DNA from: Pelomonas sp. Root1444
Lineage (GTDB): Bacteria; Pseudomonadota; Gammaproteobacteria; Burkholderiales; Burkholderiaceae_C
Direction of reading: 5' to 3'
Assembly (NCBI RefSeq): GCF_001426885.1
Contig: NZ_LMFP01000010.1
Coordinates: 63,649-127,648, forward strand
DNA length: 64,000 bases
A program made the translations under genes and the position numbers. Within the stretch, counting starts at the first letter, position 1. Each line of letters opens with the position of its first letter. The notes under the pieces were generated by a model. That model ran no database searches. It was not told the DNA's origin and saw only the letters and a program-made list of their open reading frames with translations. Positions 46,961 to 55,548 of the stretch are shown in pieces.

Positions 46961-47725
46961 TCAGCTGAACGCGGCCAGCAGACGCTCCAGCGCCACGGTG
47001 AACGGCGTCTGCATCAGCGGCAGCGTCGCGACCATGCCGATCAGGCCCACGCTGACCGTCAGCGGGAAACCGACCGAGAACACGCCGATCTGCGGCGCGA
47101 CGCGGGAGATGACGCCCAGCACGAGGTTGACGAACATCAGCATCGTGATCAGCGGCAACGCGATCCACAGGCCGATGCTGAAGATCTCCGCGCCCCATTG
47201 CTGAGGCGTGGCCACGCGCAGGAAGGCAAACGGCTCCCCGCCGACCGGGAAGGCGTGGAAGCTCTGGATGAGCGCGTTGATCAGCAGCAGGTGGCCGTTG
47301 ATCGTGATGAACAGGAAGGCCACCATGCTGCCGAAGAAGCGCGCGCTGGCGGTGCCCTGGGCGCCGGTGCTGGGGTCGAAGAAGCCGGCGAAGTTCAGGC
47401 CCATCTGCAGGCCGATGATCTCGCCCGCGAACTCCAACGCGGCGAACACGATGCGCACGGCGAAGCCCATCGCCAGGCCGATCAGCAGTTGCTGGGCGAC
47501 GAGCAGCGTCAATGCGGGCAGCGAGTCCAGCGGCGTGACGGGCATCGGTGGCAGCGACGGCTGTGCGGCGACCGAGATGAACAGGGCCAGGCCGATGCGC
47601 AGGCGCAGCGGCACGCTGCGCTGGCTGAAGGTGGGCATGCCGGCGAACAGCGCCAGCGTGCGGATGAACGGCCACAGGAGCGGGTTCAGCCACTCCAGAA
47701 GCTGGGATTCGGTGACGGAGAACAT
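46961..47725 (-). CDS. fliR: Flagellar export gate protein FliR
   Basis: This 254-residue inner-membrane subunit of the flagellar type III export gate shows family text PLRLRIGLALFISVAAQPSL, FAGEIIGLQMGLNFAGFFDP and NLVLGVISRVAPQIGVFSVG. The start at 47725 (MFSVTESQLLEWL) matches the family. A further upstream frame runs into a repeat element and was rejected. Unusually, about 170 bases containing that repeat separate fliR from fliQ. Confidence 0.95.
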   Translation of the reverse strand: MFSVTESQLLEWLNPLLWPFIRTLALFAGMPTFSQRSVPLRLRIGLALFISVAAQPSLPPMPVTPLDSLPALTLLVAQQLLIGLAMGFAVRIVFAALEFAGEIIGLQMGLNFAGFFDPSTGAQGTASARFFGSMVAFLFITINGHLLLINALIQSFHAFPVGGEPFAFLRVATPQQWGAEIFSIGLWIALPLITMLMFVNLVLGVISRVAPQIGVFSVGFPLTVSVGLIGMVATLPLMQTPFTVALERLLAAFS

Positions 47726-47751
47726 GTCAGCTGTGCGCCATGCATGCGGCT

Positions 47752-47893
47752 TCGGGCCGAGCGCCGCGCCGCTCCCAAGCCGGCCCGTCGTGGCGATGTG
47801 CTTGCGGCCCACTACCGCAAGCATCGCCGTCCCCTCGGGGGACCGACCAGGCACGCCCGCGTTCAGCGAGGCGAGGCTGGGCGAGGGGCCCGC
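47752..47893 (+). repeat. Second copy of the dispersed repeat, between fliR and fliQ, ending at the fliQ stop codon
   Basis: The left end (about 47757-47780) carries AGCGCCGCGCCGCTCCCAAG, related to the cores at 44011 and 60129. The right end GGCGAGGGGCCCGCTCA reaches the fliQ stop codon. Inside are a long hairpin (GGCGATG through CATCGCC, 47793-47828, one bulged base) and GTCCCC-TCG-GGGGAC (47829-47843). No gene is seen here. Confidence 0.6.
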
Positions 47894-48163
47894 TCACCCC
47901 ACCACCGACGGAATCGTCATCAACGTGCGCTGGATGTACTCCACCAGCGTCGTCATCATCCACGGCCCGGCCACCGCCAGCGTCAGCACGGCGGCGATGA
48001 CCTTGGGCACGAAGGACAGCGTCGCCTCGTTGATCTGCGTCGCCGCCTGGATGATGCTGATGACCACGCCGACGAGCAGCACCACGATGAGGATGGGCGC
48101 GGCCACGAGCATCATCATGTAGAGGCCTTGCTGGCCGAAAGTGAAGACTTGTTGTGCGTCCAT
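47894..48163 (-). CDS. fliQ: Flagellar export gate protein FliQ
   Basis: This 89-residue protein has two membrane spans and family-typical length. MMLVAAPILIVVLLVGVVIS and QINEATLSFVPKVIAAVLTL identify FliQ. ATG at 48163 starts MDAQQVFTFGQQ. It belongs to the FliPQR export gate in the centre of the basal body. It lies 59 bases downstream of fliP. Confidence 0.95.
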   Translation of the reverse strand: MDAQQVFTFGQQGLYMMMLVAAPILIVVLLVGVVISIIQAATQINEATLSFVPKVIAAVLTLAVAGPWMMTTLVEYIQRTLMTIPSVVG

Positions 48164-48222
48164 AGGTCTCAATCGGTTGGGGACAGCGCTACGCGCTACG
48201 CTCGATCCGTCTCGCAAGTTCA

Positions 48223-48972
48223 TCAGGTGACGAAGCTTGCGGCGAGCGAGCCGAGCAACAGGTTCCAGCCGTCCGCCAGGACGAACAGCATCAGCTTGAA
48301 GGGCAGGGCGACGAGCACCGGCGACAGCATCATCATGCCCAGGCTCATCAGCACGCTCGCCACGATCATGTCGATGACGAGGAAGGGAATGAAGATCAGG
48401 AAGGCGATCTGGAAGGCGCTCTTGAGCTCGCTGGTCACGAAGGCCGGCACCAGCACCTTGAAAGGCACGTCCTCCGCTTTGACACTGGGGTCCACCTTGG
48501 CCAGGCGCGAGAACAGGGCCACGTCGGCCTGGCGCGTCTGCTTGAGCATGAAGCCGCGCATCGGCACCTCGGCCCGCTTCAAGGCCTCGTCGAACTGGAT
48601 CGTTCCTGCGCTGTAGGGCTGCCAGGCGTCGGCATAGACCTTGTCCAGCGTCGGGCTCATGACGAAGAAGGTCAGGAAGAGGCTCAGGCCCACGATGACC
48701 TGGTTGGGCGGCGCGGCCTGCGTGCCCAGCGCCTGGCGCATCAGGCTCAGCACGATGGCGATGCGCGTGAAGGCCGTCATCATCAGCAGCACCGCAGGCA
48801 GGAAGCCCAGCGCCGTGAAGAACAGCAGCGTCTGGATGGGCACCGAATAGCTGGCCCCGGCGCCCTGGCCGACCAGCAGCGGCAGCGTGGCCGGCGGCGG
48901 TGTCTGGCCTTGCGCGAGGACCGTGCCCGCCGAGAACAGCGCGGCGGCGACGAGCAGCGGCTTAAGCCTCAC
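48223..48972 (-). CDS. fliP: Flagellar export gate protein FliP
   Basis: This 249-residue protein has a cleavable signal peptide (ending VLA-QG), as FliP proteins do. Conserved text is MMTAFTRIAIVLSLMRQALG, FLTFFVMSP and FLVIDMIVASVLMSLGMMML. It forms the pentameric core of the export gate. The start overlaps the end of fliO by 11 bases. Confidence 0.96.
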   Translation of the reverse strand: MRLKPLLVAAALFSAGTVLAQGQTPPPATLPLLVGQGAGASYSVPIQTLLFFTALGFLPAVLLMMTAFTRIAIVLSLMRQALGTQAAPPNQVIVGLSLFLTFFVMSPTLDKVYADAWQPYSAGTIQFDEALKRAEVPMRGFMLKQTRQADVALFSRLAKVDPSVKAEDVPFKVLVPAFVTSELKSAFQIAFLIFIPFLVIDMIVASVLMSLGMMMLSPVLVALPFKLMLFVLADGWNLLLGSLAASFVT

Positions 48973-49297
48973 GGGTGTTCTCCTGGCCCCGCTCCTTGCT
49001 GAGCAGCTTGGCGAACGTGGCCGGCGGCACGGGTTCGGCCTGCGGCGGCATCACGTGCAGCGTCGTGATGTTCTGCGCCGTGGCGCCCAGCACCAGCCAG
49101 CGGCGGTCGTCGCCCTGGCCGACTTCGACGACCAGCAGGCGCTGGTTGGGCGCAGTCGGTAGCTGAGCCACCACGCGCAGCACGCCGGCCGCGGCCGCGC
49201 CACCCATGGGCGTGCGCTTGAGCAGCCACAGCGCGACGGGGATCAGCGCGACGATGGCGAGGAACCAGAGAAAGGGGAGCAGGCCGGAGGTGTTCAT
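48962..49297 (-). CDS. fliO: Flagellar biosynthesis protein FliO
   Basis: This 111-residue protein has one N-terminal span (about 6-26). A small cytosolic domain follows with LRVVAQLPTAPNQRLLVVEV and WLVLGATAQNITTLH, typical of FliO. It assists assembly of the FliP ring. It lies between fliN and fliP as expected, but about 160 bases with a tandem repeat separate it from fliN, so it may depend on read-through or on its own weak start signals. Confidence 0.88.
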   Translation of the reverse strand: MNTSGLLPFLWFLAIVALIPVALWLLKRTPMGGAAAAGVLRVVAQLPTAPNQRLLVVEVGQGDDRRWLVLGATAQNITTLHVMPPQAEPVPPATFAKLLSKERGQENTREA

Positions 49298-49370
49298 GCC
49301 TCGGCATTCTGCGGACGGACTGGAGCGGCCGAACCCCCTAAATGGCCCGACAAACCCTTGGTTGTCCCGA

Positions 49371-49452
49371 GACCGCGCCAGTGGCGCGGGCTTTCACAGG
49401 ACTGCCGCGCCAGTGCCGCGGGCTTTCACAGGACCGCCGCGCCAGCGACGCG
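49371..49452. repeat. 32-bp tandem palindromic repeat between fliN and fliO
   Basis: About 2.5 units with a 32-base period begin at 49375, 49407 and 49439, each starting GCGCCAG. The conserved part GGGCTTTCACAGGA links units. The first unit contains the perfect palindrome CCGCGCCA-G-TGGCGCGG, and the next two carry decayed versions. The array ends directly at the fliN stop codon. Confidence 0.8.
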
Positions 49453-49455
49453 GAA

Positions 49456-49899
49456 TCAGGCCGCCTTGCTGAGGCGGCGCATGCGCTCCGACGGCGTGAC
49501 GATGTCGGTCAGCCGGATGCCGAACTTGTCGTTCACCACCACCACCTCGCCCTGTGCGATCAGGTAGCCGTTGACCAGCACGTCCATCGGCTCGCCGGCC
49601 AGCGCGTCGAGCTCGACGACCGAGCCCTGCGCGAGCTGCAGGATGTTCTTGATCGGGATGCGGGTGCGGCCGAGCTCCACGGTCAGCTGGACGGGGATGT
49701 CCAGGATCATGTTGATGTCGTTGCCGGGCCCGGCGCCGGTGGTCGGCGTGAAGTTGGCGAAGCTGGGCGTGGACACCTGCTCCGGCACTTCGGCGACTTC
49801 GGACGCGACGGCCGGGGCCGGTGCGGCCTCGGCCAGCGCCGCAGCCCATTCGGCCGCCATCGCGTCTTGTTCTTCTTGGCTGGGTGAATCAGGACTCAT
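49456..49899 (-). CDS. fliN: Flagellar motor switch protein FliN
   Basis: This 147-residue protein has a variable Ala/Glu-rich N-terminus and a C-terminal SpoA domain (VQLTVELGRTRIPIKNILQL, GSVVELDALAGEPMDVLVNG, EVVVVNDKFGIRLTDIV). It forms the lower C-ring and binds FliH of the export apparatus. It overlaps fliM by 11 bases. Confidence 0.95.
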   Translation of the reverse strand: MSPDSPSQEEQDAMAAEWAAALAEAAPAPAVASEVAEVPEQVSTPSFANFTPTTGAGPGNDINMILDIPVQLTVELGRTRIPIKNILQLAQGSVVELDALAGEPMDVLVNGYLIAQGEVVVVNDKFGIRLTDIVTPSERMRRLSKAA

Positions 49900-50893
49900 G
49901 TTTGGCTCCCAGCCAGCTCTCTTGAGAGCCGGTCAGCATTTTGTCGATCTTGAGGGCGTAGCGGCCGTTGGACGTGCCGTAGTTGCATTGGAAGACGGGC
50001 ACGCCGTCCACCTTGGTCTCGATCATCGGGTTCAGATCGAGTTCGATGAAGTCGCCGGGCTTGAAGGCGAGCAGCTGCTCCACCGTGGCCGGCGCCGTGC
50101 CCAGCTCGGCGACGAGCTCGACCTCGGCGGCCTGGATCTGCGTCTTCAGCAGGTTGATCCAGCGCCGATCGGGCTCGGAGGAGTCGCCCACCGTCGTCGA
50201 ATACAGCACATCGCGGATGGGCTCCAGCGTCGAGTACGGGATGCAGAAGTAGATGGTGCCGCTGGTCTCGCCGATCTCCAGCGTGAACGAGGTCGACACG
50301 ACGATCTCGCTGGGGGTGGCGATGTTGGCGAACTGCGGCTGCATCTCCGAGCGCTGGTACTCCAGCTCCAGCGGATAGATGCCCTTCCAGGCCTTGTGAT
50401 ACTCGGCGAGGATGACCTCGACGATGCGCGTGATGACGCGCTGCTCGGTGGGCGAGAAATCGCGCCCCTCGATGCGGGCGTGGAACTTGCCGATGCCGCC
50501 GAACAGGCTGTCGATGACGGCGAACACCAGCGTCGGGTCGCAGACGATCAGCCCGCTGCCGCGCAGCGGCTTCACCGACACGATGTTGAAGTTGGTCGGG
50601 ACGACGATCTCGCGCAGGAAGGCGCTGTACTTCTGCACCTTGATGCCGCCGATGGCGACTTCCGGGCTCTTGCGGATGAAGTTGAACAGGCCCACGCGGA
50701 TGTTGCGCGCGAACCGCTCGTTGATGATCTCCATCGTGGGCATGCGCCCACGGACGATGCGTTCCTGGCTGGCGAGGTTGTACTCGCGTATGCCGCCGAC
50801 CTGCTCCTCCTCCTGCTCGAGCTTCTGGCTCTCGCCGGTGATGCCCTGGAGCAGTGCATCGACTTCGTCTTGGGAAAGGATCTGCTGGTTCAT
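49889..50893 (-). CDS. fliM: Flagellar motor switch protein FliM
   Basis: This 334-residue C-ring protein has an N-terminal CheY-P docking peptide (QQILSQDEVDALLQG). The middle CheC-like domain shows VRGRMPTMEIINERFARNIR, and the C-terminal SpoA domain shows PGDFIELDLNPMIETKVDGV. Phospho-CheY binding to it reverses rotation. It overlaps fliN and lies 10 bases after fliL. Confidence 0.96.
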   Translation of the reverse strand: MNQQILSQDEVDALLQGITGESQKLEQEEEQVGGIREYNLASQERIVRGRMPTMEIINERFARNIRVGLFNFIRKSPEVAIGGIKVQKYSAFLREIVVPTNFNIVSVKPLRGSGLIVCDPTLVFAVIDSLFGGIGKFHARIEGRDFSPTEQRVITRIVEVILAEYHKAWKGIYPLELEYQRSEMQPQFANIATPSEIVVSTSFTLEIGETSGTIYFCIPYSTLEPIRDVLYSTTVGDSSEPDRRWINLLKTQIQAAEVELVAELGTAPATVEQLLAFKPGDFIELDLNPMIETKVDGVPVFQCNYGTSNGRYALKIDKMLTGSQESWLGAKHES

Positions 50894-50903
50894 GGCCGAT
50901 CCG

Positions 50904-51503
50904 TCATTGCACGATGAAGTTGGAGAACAGGACTTGCGTCACCGGGCTTTCGACGTGGGCCTTTTTCTTCTTCTTTTTCTTGGGCGCGTCGCCGGTGGCG
51001 GGCGCCTCGTCCTCGTCGTCGAGCTCGATGCCCATGGGCCGCACCGACTCCCGCATGATGTCCTTGGCGAGCTTTTCCTTGCCTTCGCGCGTCAGCAGTT
51101 CGGCGGCGGTCTTGTGCGACAGCACCATCAGCACATTGCTGCGGATGGCCGGCATGTAGGCCTTGATCTGCTCGGCGAACTTGGGGTCGTGCACTTCCAG
51201 CGTGATGCCGATCTGTGCGAAGCGGTCCACGTCCTTGTCGGCGAGGTTGACGGTGAAGGGGTCCAGCGGCACGAAGGTGGGCGGGTGGTCGCTCTTGGCT
51301 TTCGCCTTGGGCTTGGCGACCTCGGAGACTTCCGCGTCCTCGCCGTCCTCAGCGTCTTCCGCCGGCTTCTTCTTCAGCAGCATGAAGGCCGCACCACCTC
51401 CGACCAGCACGAGCACGAGCACGGCAGCCAGGATGATGATCAGCTTCTTCTTGCTGCCGCCCGAGGGCGCGGCCTGGGGGGCAGCAGCCGGCGCAGTCGC
51501 CAT
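50904..51503 (-). CDS. fliL: Flagellar basal body-associated protein FliL
   Basis: This 199-residue single-span protein (about 21-43) has an acidic linker and a periplasmic FliL domain (FVPLDPFTVNLADKDVDRFA, IRSNVLMVLSHKTAAELLT). The end carries an insertion with seven consecutive lysines (PKKKKKKKAH) before the conserved VLFSNFIVQ, which is unusual in a periplasmic domain. FliL stabilises stators. The 124-base gap to fliK may hold a promoter. Confidence 0.93.
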   Translation of the reverse strand: MATAPAAAPQAAPSGGSKKKLIIILAAVLVLVLVGGGAAFMLLKKKPAEDAEDGEDAEVSEVAKPKAKAKSDHPPTFVPLDPFTVNLADKDVDRFAQIGITLEVHDPKFAEQIKAYMPAIRSNVLMVLSHKTAAELLTREGKEKLAKDIMRESVRPMGIELDDEDEAPATGDAPKKKKKKKAHVESPVTQVLFSNFIVQ

Positions 51504-51556
51504 GAGAACTCCTTGAACGTCGAGCCCACAGCATGCGTGGGCAACCTTTGCGCTGG

Positions 51557-51583
51557 ATTATTGACCTCGCCCCCTCCAGTCAA
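51557..51583 (-). promoter_or_regulatory. Possible sigma70-like promoter before fliL
   Basis: On the minus strand TTGACT (51578-51583) and AATAAT (51557-51562) stand 15 bases apart, about 54 bases before the fliL start. The spacing is short for sigma70, so this is only a candidate. Confidence 0.3.
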
Positions 51584-51627
51584 GCCCCGATTAGCCGCCG
51601 CGCGGCGTGCCTATTTCGGGTTCAGCG

Positions 51628-52815
51628 TCAGGCAAAAGTGTCGAGCAGGCCGACCGTCCGCCGGGCCACCGCCGCGGGACCTGCAGCGGCCCCGTTGACC
51701 CGGCCGGGGCCGGTGCGCGTGCCGTGGTCGCTGCCCTCAGCGCCTGCGGCATGCTGGCCGTGATCCTTGTCACGCGCGGGCTGTTGGAAGACACCGCCGC
51801 CCGACAGCGTCAGCCCCTGGCCCTGCAGTGCGGCGGCCAGGTCGGGCAGGCTCTGCTCCAGCGCGTGGCGGGTTTCGGCCTGGGCGGCGTGGAAGGACAC
51901 CTGGGCCTGCGAGCCGTCGACGGTGATCTGCACGGATACGGGCCCCATGTCGGCCGGGTTGAGCTGCAACTCGGCCTGCTGCACGCCGTCCACGGCCATC
52001 AGGCTGATGCTGGCGCCCAGCTCGGGCGCGAAGGCGGGGCTGTGCACGGGGGCCGTCATGGCCGCCTCGTTCACGATCGGCGTGCCGCCACTCGCGGGCG
52101 TGGGCAGGGCCTGGGCCAGCGCGGCGGCAAAGTTCGGCGCGGCGCCGTCGGGCGCCGCCGGTACCTGCGCGGCCGATGCTTTGCCGGTGGTGTCCTGCAG
52201 CAGCTCGCTGGCGGCGGTGCGCGCGTCGGGCTTGTCGGTGCGCAGTTCGGCAGCCTTGGCGGGCCGCGCGACGTCGGGGCGCTCAGCGGCGCCGCCGGCG
52301 TCGGCCACGGCGCGCCCGGCAGGGCGGCCCGTCGGCAGCCCATCGTCGGCGGCACCGTTGCCGCGGCTGCGCTGCAGCTCGGGCTTGGCTGCGGCGGGGT
52401 CGGGCTGGGCGGTGTTCAGGCCGATCAGCTGGGCGAACTCCTTCAGCTCCGGCGTTTCCGTGGCGTCGTCTTCGCCCGGCGCCACGGCGTCGGCGGCTTG
52501 CGTCTCGGCCTTGTCGGCGGGCGCGGTCTTGGCGTCGGCCTTGGGCGCCGCATCGGCGGGGCGCTGGGGTGAGGCCGGCTTGGGCGGCTGGGCGGCGCGG
52601 CGTGCGGCGGGGTTGGCCGAGGGCGGCTGGGCGCTGTCGGCAGCCTCCGGCGGCTCGGACGCGGGCTCGGCGGCCGGCGGCGGGCTGGCCTGCTGGGTCA
52701 TGAACTGGGCGAAGCTCGCGCCGCCGGCCTGGGCCGACGGGGCGGGCTGGGCGCTGGGCTGAGCGGCCGGCGGCAGGGCCGGCTTGGGGGCGACGTTCTG
52801 GGTACTGCTGAGCAT
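51628..52815 (-). CDS. fliK: Flagellar hook-length control protein FliK
   Basis: This 395-residue protein has an Ala/Pro/Gln-rich, low-complexity N-terminal ruler region and a C-terminal Flg_hook domain (ELQLNPADMGPVSVQITVDG, QVSFHAAQAETRHALEQSLP). It is exported during hook assembly and triggers the substrate switch. ATG at 52815 (MLSSTQNVAPKP) is chosen because everything upstream in the frame overlaps fliJ and is Arg/Pro-rich shadow sequence. It lies 5 bases after fliJ. Confidence 0.9.
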   Translation of the reverse strand: MLSSTQNVAPKPALPPAAQPSAQPAPSAQAGGASFAQFMTQQASPPPAAEPASEPPEAADSAQPPSANPAARRAAQPPKPASPQRPADAAPKADAKTAPADKAETQAADAVAPGEDDATETPELKEFAQLIGLNTAQPDPAAAKPELQRSRGNGAADDGLPTGRPAGRAVADAGGAAERPDVARPAKAAELRTDKPDARTAASELLQDTTGKASAAQVPAAPDGAAPNFAAALAQALPTPASGGTPIVNEAAMTAPVHSPAFAPELGASISLMAVDGVQQAELQLNPADMGPVSVQITVDGSQAQVSFHAAQAETRHALEQSLPDLAAALQGQGLTLSGGGVFQQPARDKDHGQHAAGAEGSDHGTRTGPGRVNGAAAGPAAVARRTVGLLDTFA

Positions 52816-52820
52816 GTCGG

Positions 52821-53276
52821 TCAGGCGTGGGCCATGCGGTTCAGGTGGGCGCGGGCGGCGAACTCGTCGCTGGCGCGCTGCTCGCGGCGCTGGGCGACCT
52901 TGGCCGCTTCGGCCTGGCGGCGGGCGATCAGCTGGCGCAGCGCAGCCACGCGCAGCTCGGCCTGGCGCAGTGCCTCGCGGGCGCGCTCCTGGCGCTGGTC
53001 GGCATGGTTGGCGACGTGGCCTTGCGTGTCCACGGCCTGGTTCAGGCGCTGGCCGAAGCTCTGGTAGCAGCCCACGATGCTCATCGTGGCCGGCTGGCTG
53101 AAGCTCTGCGTCCAGCGCTGCTGGTAGTCCTGGCGGTAGCCGGCCAGCTCGCCATGCTGCGCACGGGCGGCCTGGGCCTGGGCGCTGGCGGCGTGCAGCA
53201 GCCGGGCGGCGGCGTCGCGCTCGCCCTCGGCGCGGTCCAGCAGCAGGCTCAGGGTGTCGGTCGCGGTCGAACTCAT
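52821..53276 (-). CDS. fliJ: Flagellar export chaperone FliJ
   Basis: This 151-residue protein is predicted to be almost entirely a coiled coil. It is rich in Ala, Gln, Arg and Glu, with LSLLLDRAEGERDAAARLL at the N-terminus, as in FliJ. It couples the FliI ATPase to the export gate. ATG at 53276 has GGAG about 8 bases upstream. Identification leans on position between fliI and fliK. Confidence 0.88.
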   Translation of the reverse strand: MSSTATDTLSLLLDRAEGERDAAARLLHAASAQAQAARAQHGELAGYRQDYQQRWTQSFSQPATMSIVGCYQSFGQRLNQAVDTQGHVANHADQRQERAREALRQAELRVAALRQLIARRQAEAAKVAQRREQRASDEFAARAHLNRMAHA

Positions 53277-53345
53277 CGAAAACTCCAGGCTGCACCCCGC
53301 CAACGGCAGGACGCTCAGTCGATATCGGCGGCCCAACCCGGGGGT

Positions 53346-54773
53346 TTAGGCGCCTTGGACCACGGCCTGCAATTGGCTGACGCTGGCGTGAAGAAGTGCC
53401 GGGCTGTGCATGTCCTGCTGCAGCAGCCGCGTCATGTCGGCATGCAGGCGAACGGCCGTATCCAGCTCGGGGTCGCTCCCGGGGGCATAGGCGCCAAGCT
53501 GGATCAGGTCGCGGGCCTTGTTGTATTTCGCCAGAAGTTGGCGAAACCGACGCGCGGAATCGACCTGGTTTTGGGGTGCAACACTGGTCATCACCCGTGA
53601 AATGCTGCGCTCGATGTCGATGGCCGGGTAGTGGCCGGCCTCGGCCAGCTCGCGGCTCAGCACGATGTGGCCGTCCAGGATGCCGCGCGCCGCGTCGGCG
53701 ATCGGGTCCTGCGGGTCGTCGCCCTCGGTCAGCACGGTGTAGAACGCCGTGATCGAGCCCTCGCCCGGCAGGCCGTTGCCGCTGCGCTCCACCAGCTGCG
53801 GCAGCTTGGCGAAGCAGCTCGGCGGGTAGCCCTTGGTGGCGGGCGGCTCGCCGATGGCCAGCGCGATCTCGCGCTGCGCCATCGCGTAGCGGGTGAGGCT
53901 GTCCATCAGCAGCAGCACATGCCGGCCCTGGTCGCGGAAGAACTCGGCAATCGCCGTGGCGTAGTGCGCGCCCTGCATGCGCATCAGCGGCGGCGCGTCG
54001 GCGGGTGCGGCCACGACGACGCTGCGCTTGCGGCCCTCGTCGCCCAGGATGTCCTCGATGAACTCCTTGACCTCGCGGCCGCGCTCGCCGATGAGGCCGA
54101 CCACGATGACGTCCGCCTGCGTGTAGCGCGCCATCATGCCCAGCAGCACCGACTTGCCGACGCCGGTGCCGGCGAACAACCCCAGCCGCTGGCCGCGGCC
54201 GACGGTCAGCATCGCGTTGATCGCGCGCACGCCGGTATCGAGCGGGGTGCGCACCGGGTCGCGGTCCATCGCATTGATGGGGCGCCGTACCATGGGTTCG
54301 TTATGGATGTTGGCCAGCTCGCCGCCGCGGTCCAGCGGATGGCCGTGCGGGTCGACGACGCGGCCCAGCAGGCCGTCGCCCATCGGCAGGTGCAGGCCGC
54401 GGTCCTCGCCACGGCGCCACGGGTGCAGCGGCTGGCCCAACTGGGGCGCCAACGGCGGCAGGTGGCGCGGCACGACGGTGGCGCCGCTGGACAGGCCCTG
54501 CACCTCGTCGGTGGGCATCAGGTAGGCGCGGTCGCCCGAGAAGCCCACGACCTCGGCGTTCACCGGCGCCTGGCCGCGCCGCGGCGCGTTGCCGGTGCTG
54601 GGCATCTGGATGCGGCAGACCGAGCCCAGCGGCACCTTGATGCCGGTGGCCTCCAGCACCAGGCCGGCCACGCGCACCAGCTTGCCGTGCGATTCCAGCG
54701 GCGTCGCGTTGCTGGCCAGCGTCTCCAGGTCGGTGAGGTAGCGCTGCCAGCGGTCCGTGCGGGCGGAAGTCAT
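53346..54773 (-). CDS. fliI: Flagellum-specific ATPase FliI
   Basis: This 475-residue ATPase is homologous to F1-beta. The P-loop is [17 protein letters not shown], Walker B is [19 protein letters not shown], and [20 protein letters not shown] and [20 protein letters not shown] are FliI-specific. It energises export of flagellar subunits with FliH and FliJ. Its start overlaps fliH by four bases. Confidence 0.97.
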   Translation of the reverse strand: MTSARTDRWQRYLTDLETLASNATPLESHGKLVRVAGLVLEATGIKVPLGSVCRIQMPSTGNAPRRGQAPVNAEVVGFSGDRAYLMPTDEVQGLSSGATVVPRHLPPLAPQLGQPLHPWRRGEDRGLHLPMGDGLLGRVVDPHGHPLDRGGELANIHNEPMVRRPINAMDRDPVRTPLDTGVRAINAMLTVGRGQRLGLFAGTGVGKSVLLGMMARYTQADVIVVGLIGERGREVKEFIEDILGDEGRKRSVVVAAPADAPPLMRMQGAHYATAIAEFFRDQGRHVLLLMDSLTRYAMAQREIALAIGEPPATKGYPPSCFAKLPQLVERSGNGLPGEGSITAFYTVLTEGDDPQDPIADAARGILDGHIVLSRELAEAGHYPAIDIERSISRVMTSVAPQNQVDSARRFRQLLAKYNKARDLIQLGAYAPGSDPELDTAVRLHADMTRLLQQDMHSPALLHASVSQLQAVVQGA

Positions 54774-55537
54774 TCCTCGTCGTCCTGCCGCCGGTCCTGC
54801 CAGATGGACTGTTGCCCGATGGACGACATGGCTTGCTGCCAGCGTGTGGCGATGGTGGCGTCGACGCTCGCGATGTCGGCATCGACCTTCACGCCGCCGC
54901 GCGCCACCTCGGCGTCGGGGATGAGCTGGGCTTCGCGGGCGCGCAACTCGTTGCCGGCGCCTTCCTGCACTAGCGGAAAGTCGTCCGGGTGCACGCGCAC
55001 GCGCACATGGCGGGCCGACAGCTGCAGCGCCTCGACGGCGTCATGCGCGACGCGCGCGATCAGCTCGGGGCGCTGGGTCAGCTCGCTGTGAACGACCTGA
55101 CGCGCCAACTCGACGGCAATGCGGGCGACGGACTGGGCCATGTCGCCTTCGAGCGCCTGCATCTCGGCATCGAAGCTTTTCACCAGCTGGCCGACCTGGG
55201 CGCTGATCTGCAGGGCGAAGCTGTGCTTGAACGCGTCGAGCGCCGCCATGCCGTCGCGGTAGCCGTCCTGGTAGCCGGTTTGGCGCGCGGCGTGCAGCAG
55301 CTCCTGCAGGTCGGGCTCGGGCGCGGGCGGTGGCTCAACCGGCGCACTGGCGGCCGGTGTCTGCTTGGCGTTCGTGAAGGGAGAGGGCGCCGCTGCGCCG
55401 CCGAGGTTGTCGAAGCTCCAGGAGCGCGCGCCCTGCAGCTCCTCGCCGGGGATGAAGCGCGCATACGTGTTGTTGCGGCGCTCGCCCTCGCGGCGGTCGG
55501 GCGGCGGTACTTGGCGGGGTGGGGGACGGGTGGCCAT
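54770..55537 (-). CDS. fliH: Flagellar assembly protein FliH
   Basis: This 255-residue protein has a Pro/Ala-rich N-terminus, a helical middle ([20 protein letters not shown]) and a C-terminal FliH/V-ATPase E-subunit-like domain ([20 protein letters not shown]). It regulates FliI and docks it to FliN. The exact start is uncertain; MATRPPPRQ at 55537 lies 11 bases after fliG. Confidence 0.9.
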   Translation of the reverse strand: MATRPPPRQVPPPDRREGERRNNTYARFIPGEELQGARSWSFDNLGGAAAPSPFTNAKQTPAASAPVEPPPAPEPDLQELLHAARQTGYQDGYRDGMAALDAFKHSFALQISAQVGQLVKSFDAEMQALEGDMAQSVARIAVELARQVVHSELTQRPELIARVAHDAVEALQLSARHVRVRVHPDDFPLVQEGAGNELRAREAQLIPDAEVARGGVKVDADIASVDATIATRWQQAMSSIGQQSIWQDRRQDDEE

Positions 55538-55548
55538 GGATGCCAGTG

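Noticed and set aside
49371..49452. CRISPR array
   Set aside because: Only about 2.5 units with a 32-base period and no unique spacers; repeated units are contiguous and palindromic, and no cas gene is present in the window.
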